Source: an uncultured Jannaschia sp.
GTDB lineage: Bacteria; Pseudomonadota; Alphaproteobacteria; Rhodobacterales; Rhodobacteraceae
Length of the DNA: 12,417 bases
NCBI GenBank assembly: GCA_937916365.1
Contig: CALFSY010000150.1
Coordinates: 1-12,417, forward strand
Direction of reading: 5' to 3'
Below, one piece after another: positions 6,758-12,417 of the stretch. Made by a program: the position numbers and the translations under genes. Each line of letters starts with the position of its first letter. Position 1 is the stretch's first letter. The notes beneath the pieces are model-generated. The model worked only from the letters and a program-made list of their open reading frames with translations. It had not been told where the DNA came from and ran no database searches.

Positions 6758-7467
6758 TGGACGTGGGCGCGCATGTGTTGATCGTTGACGATGACGAACG
6801 CATTCGGGGGCTGTTGCAAAAGTTTCTGATGCGCAATGGCTTTATGGCCAGTATCGCACACGATGCAGCCCACGCGCGGCGCCTATTGCAAGGGTTGGTG
6901 TTCGATCTGATTATCCTAGATGTGATGATGCCCGGCGAAGACGGCATTAGCCTGTGCAACGACATTCGCCAAAGCCACGACACACCTATTTTATTGCTGA
7001 CCGCGCGGGGCGACGCCCCCGACCGCATCACGGGGTTAGAGGCCGGGGCGGACGACTATTTACCGAAACCTTTTGAACCAAAGGAATTATTGCTTCGCCT
7101 CAACGCTATTCTACGACGCACCCCACAACCGGCGCAGGATCTTTCTGTGCCGCAAATTTTATACCTAGGGCCGGTTCGATATGATCTGGAACGGGGTGAA
7201 ATGTGGCACGACACCAATCCCGTGCGCCTAACCACAACCGAAGCGGCGTTGATGCATGTTTTTTCCACCCGCGTGAACGAAACGTTGAGCCGCGCAGATT
7301 TGGTTGAAATACTAAATCGCGGCAAAAACTTTCCAACCGAACATATCCAAGAACGGGCGGTGGACGTTCAGATCACGCGGCTGCGGCGAAAGATCGAGGT
7401 CAACCCAAAACAACCACGCTATTTACAAACAGTGCGCGGGGTCGGTTATACATTGGTGCCAGATTGA
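6754..7467 (+). CDS. petR: OmpR-family response regulator, PetR-like
   Basis: The 237-residue protein has a complete receiver domain (about 5-120): acidic pocket D12-D14, phosphoacceptor D56 in ILDVMMPGEDG, T83 in LLTARGD and K105 in LPKPFEPKEL. A winged-helix DNA-binding domain follows (about 140-235), with RAVDVQITRLRRKIE as the recognition helix and RGVGYTLVPD ending the wing. It should bind DNA as a dimer when phosphorylated. No histidine kinase is encoded beside it. In place of one it has a MarR-type partner gene overlapping by four bases, the arrangement of R. capsulatus petP-petR, where PetR is required for cytochrome bc1 expression. The start is ATG 6754; the next codon is also ATG (6757), so the exact first residue is uncertain by one. 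Confidence 0.82.
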   Translation: MMDVGAHVLIVDDDERIRGLLQKFLMRNGFMASIAHDAAHARRLLQGLVFDLIILDVMMPGEDGISLCNDIRQSHDTPILLLTARGDAPDRITGLEAGADDYLPKPFEPKELLLRLNAILRRTPQPAQDLSVPQILYLGPVRYDLERGEMWHDTNPVRLTTTEAALMHVFSTRVNETLSRADLVEILNRGKNFPTEHIQERAVDVQITRLRRKIEVNPKQPRYLQTVRGVGYTLVPD

Positions 7468-7482
7468 TCGGAACGTATAACT

Positions 7483-8418
7483 ATGCCCACGCTGATTGTC
7501 GAAAATTCCTATGGAATGGCCCATGAAACCCCGCCCGAACATCCAGAACGGGTTGCCCGCCTAACGGCGGTGAACGCCGCCCTTTCCACGCCCCGTTTTG
7601 CCCAACTGCACCGATGTTTGGCCCCCATCGCGGAAGAGGCCGTTTTACGCCTGGCCCATCCGCAAAATTATATCGATAATATACGTGACGCGATACCAAA
7701 TCGCGGGATAACCCCGATTGATGCCGATACCTACGCCAGCGCAGGATCGTGGAACGCGGCGCTGGCCGGTGTGGGCGGATGTATCACCGCCGTTGATACT
7801 GTTTTGAACGGCACGGCCCAAAATGCCTTTGTCGCCACGCGTCCCCCCGGCCACCATGCCGAACGAAACCGCGCGATGGGATTTTGCCTGTTTTCCAATA
7901 TCGCAATCGCAGCCCGCCATGCGTTGGAAAATCGCGGGCTTGAACGGGTCGCTATTATCGATTTTGACGTCCATCACGGCAATGGCACACAAGATGTCAT
8001 GTGGGATGAATCCCGCGCTTTGTTCATCTCATCCCACCAAATGCCGCTATACCCCGGCACAGGGGCCGCATCGGAACAGGGGGCATCGCGCAACGTCTTA
8101 AACGTGCCTTTACCACCCGGATCAGACGGTGCAACGATGCGCCGGATTTATGAAGATACTATATTTCCACGGCTACGCGTATGGAATCCGGATTTAATTC
8201 TTGTTTCAGCGGGCTTTGACGCCCATGCTAACGATCCGCTTGCCAATCTTATGTGGCAGGCCGATGATTTTGCCTGGATCACCAAGGGCCTGTGCAATGT
8301 GGCCGCCGATATATGCCAGGGGCGCGTGGTTGCCTGCCTTGAAGGCGGATACGACACGCAGGCGTTGGCCGAATCGGTAACCGCGCACGTGGCCGAATTG
8401 ATGGAGCACACCACATGA
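7483..8418 (+). CDS. Histone-deacetylase-family amidohydrolase
   Basis: The 311-residue single-domain protein has the arginase/deacetylase fold signature. Visible motifs are RPPGHHAERNRAMGFCLFSN (120-139) with the H124/H125 catalytic pair, IIDFDVHHGNGTQ (158-170) supplying zinc ligands D162 and H164, and LVSAGFDAH (240-248) with zinc ligand D246. The conserved loop LEGGY ends in Y290, the likely transition-state tyrosine. All catalytic parts are present, so an active zinc amidohydrolase is expected. Bacterial relatives deacetylate acetylpolyamines, acetyl-lysine in proteins (for example acetyl-CoA synthetase, AcuC-type) or small amides, and the sequence alone does not decide between these. 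It begins 15 bases after petR with only a modest ribosome site (GGAA), and its TGA overlaps the xseB start by four bases. Confidence 0.88.
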   Translation: MPTLIVENSYGMAHETPPEHPERVARLTAVNAALSTPRFAQLHRCLAPIAEEAVLRLAHPQNYIDNIRDAIPNRGITPIDADTYASAGSWNAALAGVGGCITAVDTVLNGTAQNAFVATRPPGHHAERNRAMGFCLFSNIAIAARHALENRGLERVAIIDFDVHHGNGTQDVMWDESRALFISSHQMPLYPGTGAASEQGASRNVLNVPLPPGSDGATMRRIYEDTIFPRLRVWNPDLILVSAGFDAHANDPLANLMWQADDFAWITKGLCNVAADICQGRVVACLEGGYDTQALAESVTAHVAELMEHTT

Positions 8419-8660
8419 ATAATAAAAAACCCATAGCAGACATGACCTTTGAAGATGCAATCAAAGCCTTAGAACAGGTCGTGTCAGCCCTTGATCGCGG
8501 CGATGTCACATTGGAAGACTCGATCGCGCTTTATGAGCGCGGCGCAGCGTTAAAAACCCATTGTGAAACAAAGCTAAAAGAGGCGGAGGAAAAGGTCGCC
8601 CAAATCACCCTAGATACAAATGACCAACCCACCGGCACCAAGCCTGTCGAGGGGCTTTGA
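8415..8660 (+). CDS. xseB: Exodeoxyribonuclease VII small subunit
   Basis: XseB is the small subunit of exonuclease VII; several copies bind the long helical arm of XseA to form an enzyme that degrades single-stranded DNA from both ends. The 81-residue product shows the family pattern: MTFEDAIKALEQVVSALDRGDVTLEDSI (from residue 10), then ALYERGAALKTHCETKLKEAEEKV, two long helices that pair as a hairpin. The length is normal. It starts at ATG in the ATGA overlap with the deacetylase gene. The xseB - ispA - dxs order also occurs in E. coli. xseA is not in the window. Confidence 0.95.
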   Translation: MNNKKPIADMTFEDAIKALEQVVSALDRGDVTLEDSIALYERGAALKTHCETKLKEAEEKVAQITLDTNDQPTGTKPVEGL

Positions 8661-8664
8661 CCCT

Positions 8665-9528
8665 GTGTTTCAATCCACCTTAAATGCGGCACAAGATGCC
8701 ATCGGCAATTTTCTGGCGGACCAATTCGGCAAACTTGCCCCCCATCGCCTAACCGATGGTATGCGCTATGCTACGGCGGGGGGGAAACGCCTGCGCGGAT
8801 TTTTGGCGTTGGAAACCGGACAAATGTTTGATGTGCCGCGCATGCAGACACTGCATACCGCCGCAGCCGTAGAATGTTTACATGCCTACAGTTTGGTGCA
8901 CGATGATTTACCCTGCATGGACAATGATGACCTGCGCCGTGGGCAGCCAACCGTGCATGTGAAATGGGATGAGGCCACGGCCATTTTGGTGGGCGACGCG
9001 CTGCATACCTATGCGTTTGAACTGTTAACGCGGGGCGCGATTGGGGATGCAAATCAACGGGTCGCGCTTATTTCTGGGCTGGCCCGTGCCGCAGGGGCGG
9101 ACGGGATGGTTTGGGGTCAGGCCCAAGACATTGCCGCCGAAACTACACCCAAATTGGGGCTGGCGGATATTGTGGCGTTGCAACGCAATAAAACCGGCCG
9201 CTTGATTGAATGGGCGGCGGAATCGGGTGCCATTCTGGGCAAGGCCGATCCAAAACCACTGCGCGATTATGGGGCCGCCCTGGGCCTTGCATTTCAAATC
9301 ATGGACGATGTTTTAGATGTTGAAGGCAATGCAAAAACTGTGGGAAAGTCCTTGCGCAAGGACGCAACCGCCGGAAAAGCAACGTTTGTGTCGCTATTGG
9401 GTGTTGACGCCGCCAAAACGCGCGCCAAAGAATTGGTAAAGCAGGCCGAAACCGCATTAGATGCCTTCGGGGATCGGGCAAATGCGCTACGCGGTCTTGT
9501 GCGTTATGTCATCACGCGGGATAAATAA
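8665..9528 (+). CDS. ispA: Polyprenyl synthetase, probably farnesyl diphosphate synthase
   Basis: The enzyme condenses DMAPP and GPP with IPP, giving farnesyl diphosphate for quinones, undecaprenyl phosphate and, where present, pigments. With the GTG start at 8665 it has 287 residues. Visible motifs: GGKRLRGFL (39-47), the first aspartate-rich motif DDLPCMDNDD (80-89) preceded by HAYSLVH, GQAQD (151-155), and the second aspartate-rich motif QIMDDVLDVEG (211-221). The HAYSLVHDDLPCMDNDDLRRG stretch closely follows E. coli IspA, favouring a C15 product, although a C20 synthase cannot be excluded. An upstream ATG at 8620 would add 15 residues and overlap xseB by 41 bases, but it lacks a visible ribosome site. 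GTG 8665 has GAGGGG ten bases upstream, sits four bases after the xseB stop, and gives an N-terminus like that of E. coli IspA. Confidence 0.92.
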   Translation: MFQSTLNAAQDAIGNFLADQFGKLAPHRLTDGMRYATAGGKRLRGFLALETGQMFDVPRMQTLHTAAAVECLHAYSLVHDDLPCMDNDDLRRGQPTVHVKWDEATAILVGDALHTYAFELLTRGAIGDANQRVALISGLARAAGADGMVWGQAQDIAAETTPKLGLADIVALQRNKTGRLIEWAAESGAILGKADPKPLRDYGAALGLAFQIMDDVLDVEGNAKTVGKSLRKDATAGKATFVSLLGVDAAKTRAKELVKQAETALDAFGDRANALRGLVRYVITRDK

Positions 9529-9583
9529 AAAACAAAAACATGTCTTCATCCCACACACCATATCGTAGGAAAGGACCGGTTCA

Positions 9584-11527
9584 ATGACCCGCGCACCACA
9601 CACACCAACGCTGGACCGTGCGCCCGATCCACAAGCATTAAAGCGGTTAGATGATGCAGATTTGCGCCGTGTCGCCGATGAATTGCGGGCGGAAACGGTT
9701 GGCGTTGTGTCCGAAACCGGTGGGCATTTGGGCGCGGGCCTTGGTGTGGTGGAATTAACAGTGGCGTTGCACGCCGTGTTCGATACCCCGCGCGACAAAG
9801 TAATCTGGGATGTCAGCCACCAATGTTATCCCCATAAAATCTTAACCGGGCGGCGCGATCGTATCCGCACCCTGCGCCAAAAAGACGGGCTAAGCGGATT
9901 TACCAAACGGGTTGAATCACCCTATGACCCATTTGGTGCGGCCCATTCATCAACCAGTATTTCCGCCGCACTTGGCTATGCCGTGGCGCGCGATTTGGGC
10001 GGGGATTGTGCCACCGGCCATGGCGATGTGATTGCCATTATCGGCGACGGCGCGATGAGCGCGGGCCTGGCCTATGAGGCGATGAACAACGCCGGGCACT
10101 TGGGCAAGCGGTTGATCGTCATCCTAAATGATAATGAAATGAGCATCGCCCCCCCCACCGGTGCGATGTCGGCCTATTTATCGCGGCTTTATGCCGGCGC
10201 CCCGTTCCAAGATTTGAAAGCCGCCGCCAAAGGCGCCGCGGCATTTCTGCCCGGTCCCTTACGCGAAGGGGCGCGCAAAGCCAAAGAATTGCTAAAATCC
10301 GCTACAGTGGGCGGCACACTGTTTGAAGAGCTGGGGTTTTCCTATGTTGGCCCGATTGATGGGCACGATATGGATCAAATCCTGGCGATACTACGCACCG
10401 TCAAGGCACGCGCCGATGGTCCAACGTTGATCCATGTCATTACGGAAAAAGGCAAAGGATACGCAGAACACCGCCCCGACAAGGGCCACGCAACCGCCAA
10501 ATTCGACGTTGCCACCGGCGAACAGAAAAAAGCACCGTCAAACGCCCCATCCTATACCAAAGTGTTTGCCCGCAGCCTCATCAAAGAAGCAGAAGACGAC
10601 GCGAAAATCACCGCCGTTACCGCCGCCATGCCCGATGGCACCGGTCTAAACCTGTTTGCCGAACGGTTTCCCGATCGTTGTTTTGATGTGGGCATTGCCG
10701 AACAACACGCCGTGACGTTTTGTGCCGGTATGGCAGCGGGGGGGTTAAAACCCGTGTGCGCGCTTTATTCTACCTTTTTGCAGCGCGGGTATGATCAAGT
10801 GGTGCATGATGTCGCCATTCAACGGCTGCCTGTGCGGTTTGCCATCGATCGCGCCGGTTTGGTTGGGGCCGATGGTGCCACCCACGCCGGAAGTTATGAC
10901 ATCGCATTTTTGGCGAACCTTCCCGATTTCGTGGTCATGGCCGCCGCGGATGAGGCCGAGCTTGTGCACATGGTGCGCACGGCGCTTGCCATTGACGACC
11001 GCCCCTCGGCCTTTCGGTTTCCCCGTGGGGAAGGCGTGGGCGTTGATATGCCGGAACGTGGCCAGGTTTTAGATATCGGCAAAGGGCGCATGATTGCAGA
11101 AGGCGATGGCATCGCCATCCTGAATTTTGGTGCCCGATTGAAAGAGGTGTTAGAGGCCGCCGATACATTGGCACAGCACGGCATAACCCCCACCATTGCC
11201 GACGCGCGGTTTGCCAAACCATTGGATCGGGATCTGATCCTACAAATGGCCCGCCATCACGCAGGCCTTATCACTGTTGAGGAAGGCGCCGTAGGCGGAT
11301 TTGGATCGCATGTTGCGCATATGTTAGCCGAACATGGGATATTTGACACAGGGCTAAAATACCGTGCGATGGTTCTGCCCGATCACTTTATAGATCAGTC
11401 CAGCCCGCACGATATGTATACTGTGGCCCGTATGAACGCCGATGACATCGTTTCCAAAGTTATGGAAATAGCCGCCAATCATCAACAAAGTTCAAATTCG
11501 GCAACTATTTCACGGCTGCACAGATAA
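9584..11527 (+). CDS. dxs: 1-deoxy-D-xylulose-5-phosphate synthase
   Basis: DXS joins pyruvate (after decarboxylation) to glyceraldehyde-3-phosphate using thiamine diphosphate, the first and usually limiting step of the MEP isoprenoid pathway. The 647-residue length fits the family. The TPP/magnesium motif is GDGAMSAG (154-161) with D155 and, 29 residues on, N184 in LNDNEMSI. H48 (TGGHLG) and H79 (DVSHQCYPHK) are active-site histidines. E373 in GIAEQHAVTFCAG is the glutamate that activates the thiamine ring. DRAGLVGADGATHAG (422-436) follows in the pyrimidine domain, and the C-terminal transketolase-like domain is complete. The start is ATG 9584 with AAAGGA eight bases upstream. The 55-base gap after ispA has no evident promoter or terminator, so co-transcription is likely. 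The gene ends 56 bases before a convergent gene. Confidence 0.97.
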   Translation: MTRAPHTPTLDRAPDPQALKRLDDADLRRVADELRAETVGVVSETGGHLGAGLGVVELTVALHAVFDTPRDKVIWDVSHQCYPHKILTGRRDRIRTLRQKDGLSGFTKRVESPYDPFGAAHSSTSISAALGYAVARDLGGDCATGHGDVIAIIGDGAMSAGLAYEAMNNAGHLGKRLIVILNDNEMSIAPPTGAMSAYLSRLYAGAPFQDLKAAAKGAAAFLPGPLREGARKAKELLKSATVGGTLFEELGFSYVGPIDGHDMDQILAILRTVKARADGPTLIHVITEKGKGYAEHRPDKGHATAKFDVATGEQKKAPSNAPSYTKVFARSLIKEAEDDAKITAVTAAMPDGTGLNLFAERFPDRCFDVGIAEQHAVTFCAGMAAGGLKPVCALYSTFLQRGYDQVVHDVAIQRLPVRFAIDRAGLVGADGATHAGSYDIAFLANLPDFVVMAAADEAELVHMVRTALAIDDRPSAFRFPRGEGVGVDMPERGQVLDIGKGRMIAEGDGIAILNFGARLKEVLEAADTLAQHGITPTIADARFAKPLDRDLILQMARHHAGLITVEEGAVGGFGSHVAHMLAEHGIFDTGLKYRAMVLPDHFIDQSSPHDMYTVARMNADDIVSKVMEIAANHQQSSNSATISRLHR

Positions 11528-11583
11528 GCAGCATTCCGCCAATTAAACCTACCTACACCAAAACATGGCGCATCTTAAAAGGC

Positions 11584-12345
11584 TTAGGTTTTATAGGCAG
11601 GGTTATCTTTGTCGAGCATACGGAGCAAACCCGCCCATTCCGTTTTCCCGTCATAGTTGTAATGTTCGGATTTTGCCATTTCATCTTGGTAACGCGCAAC
11701 CTTTTGCGAATCGATCAAATGCAGTGGGCGGCCCATTGACAGGGTTTTGATTTGCGCCGAACAGGTTTGCCGCAAGAAATAAGCGCGGAAAAATGCCTCC
11801 GCCGCTGTGGTGCCTAATGTATAATAGCCGTGGTTGCGGCTTATAAGGATGTGATGTTGGCCAAGCGTGCGGACAAAATGATCGCCGAATTCATCATCCT
11901 CTTCAAATTCATATTCAATATATCCCAAGATATTGCCCAGATAGACAGCCGGTTGGTTCAATGGCAAAAGCCCGTCTTCGATTGATCCAACGGCCATGAC
12001 CTCCTCCTCATGGCCATGCACAAAAAACATAGCATCGGGGCGGGATCCGAAAATCCATTGGCACAGGTTTTGCCCACCGTCATTTAACCAGGGCGCGTTG
12101 GGATCAACGGCATGTCCATCGGGGCCGATTTTGACCATGGCGGATGCGGTCGCTTCCTCCCAAAACATGCCGTAGGGGTGCACCAGATAATGGTCTGGCT
12201 GATCCGGAACGCGCGCGGCCACAACGCCATTGGCAAGATCGGACATACCATAATGGGCCAAAATCCGAAATGTTGCGGCCAAATCGACACGGGCATTCCA
12301 TTCGGCCTCGGAACATATTGGTTTCGTGGGGTCAATTTGGTTCAT
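11584..12345 (-). CDS. Class II aldolase/adducin-family protein
   Basis: This 253-residue protein resembles the adducin-like branch of the class II aldolase family. Three metal-ligand histidines are visible: H110 and H112 (FVHGHEEEV) and H172 (SRNHGYYTLG), with the same spacing as His92/94/155 of fuculose-phosphate aldolase. VHPYGMFWEEATASAMVKIGPDGH (55-78) matches the family's usual second-strand region. Counting back 19 residues from H110, the position of FucA Glu73 is a glycine (G91), as in other adducin-like members, so aldol cleavage is not assured. Where many relatives read THISARVPG, this one reads NGVVAARVPD. The substrate is unknown; sugar-phosphate or hydroxy-acid chemistry is only the family precedent. 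The start is supported by AGGA (complement of 12354-12357) eight bases upstream. It converges on dxs. Confidence 0.85.
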   Translation of the reverse strand: MNQIDPTKPICSEAEWNARVDLAATFRILAHYGMSDLANGVVAARVPDQPDHYLVHPYGMFWEEATASAMVKIGPDGHAVDPNAPWLNDGGQNLCQWIFGSRPDAMFFVHGHEEEVMAVGSIEDGLLPLNQPAVYLGNILGYIEYEFEEDDEFGDHFVRTLGQHHILISRNHGYYTLGTTAAEAFFRAYFLRQTCSAQIKTLSMGRPLHLIDSQKVARYQDEMAKSEHYNYDGKTEWAGLLRMLDKDNPAYKT

Positions 12346-12383
12346 TGCTTTTATCCTAGTTTTGGGGTGGTTTCATTTGCGTT

Positions 12384-12405
12384 GGTCGTAAAATTAACAA
12401 CGACC
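12384..12405. promoter_or_regulatory. Inverted repeat upstream of aldolase-like gene
   Basis: GGTCGT (12384-12389) and ACGACC (12400-12405) form perfect 6-base arms around an AT-rich 10-base centre, 38 bases upstream of the aldolase-like start. The half-sites are 16 bases apart centre to centre, about one and a half turns of the helix. This suits a dimeric repressor, but a chance repeat is possible. The window ends just beyond, so any divergent regulator gene is out of view. Confidence 0.3.
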
Positions 12406-12417
12406 GCTGGCCGATGT

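Noticed and set aside
11545..11591. AAACCTA/TAGGTTT inverted repeat between dxs and the convergent gene
   Set aside because: The arms are short, AT-rich and 33 bases apart, and one arm lies in the coding end of the aldolase-like gene; not convincing as a terminator.
1..12417. Mobile element, phage defence system, CRISPR array or biosynthetic gene cluster
   Set aside because: No transposase, integrase, terminal repeats, spacer arrays or defence-type domains were visible; the genes are conserved housekeeping and regulatory ones.

Overview
The window reads as chromosomal, mostly housekeeping DNA from an alphaproteobacterium, most likely a Rhodobacterales (roseobacter-type) organism of moderate GC content. 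The S1 protein, the MipZ division regulator, the CP4-like (class II) EPSP synthase tail, the PetP/PetR-like regulator pair and the order regulator - deacetylase - xseB - ispA - dxs all point that way. This assignment rests on remembered family sequences and gene order, not on a search. I see no transposase, integrase, phage gene, CRISPR array, tRNA or rRNA.

Left block (1-5110, plus strand): the 3' end of aroA, two tandem GFA-family zinc proteins, cmk, a structured gap of about 290 bases, rpsA, a stem-loop and mipZ. The two GFA genes and cmk are joined by 4-base stop/start overlaps (ATGA, then GTGA), so they are probably translationally coupled, and they lie 23 bases after aroA. The gap before rpsA holds a candidate promoter and two good hairpins, suggesting rpsA has its own transcript with a structured leader.

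Middle block (5177-7467): ilvE on the minus strand converges on mipZ and diverges from a MarR-type regulator (petP-like) and an OmpR-type response regulator (petR-like). The ilvE-petP spacer carries the best promoter in the window: a sigma70-like promoter with a 17-base spacer that is almost exactly filled by an inverted repeat, a natural operator position.

Right block (7483-12345): a histone-deacetylase-fold amidohydrolase, xseB, ispA and dxs follow petR closely on the same strand. ispA and dxs supply farnesyl diphosphate and the entry step of the MEP isoprenoid pathway, which feeds quinones and pigments. If the cluster is one transcript from the petP promoter, a regulator pair linked in Rhodobacter to cytochrome bc1 expression would be co-transcribed with isoprenoid supply. 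A class II aldolase/adducin-like gene on the minus strand converges on dxs.

There is no clear unknown system here. The points most worth checking are the dyad inside the petP promoter, the tandem GFA pair inside the aroA-cmk run, the structured cmk-rpsA gap, and an aldolase-family protein with altered active-site surroundings.
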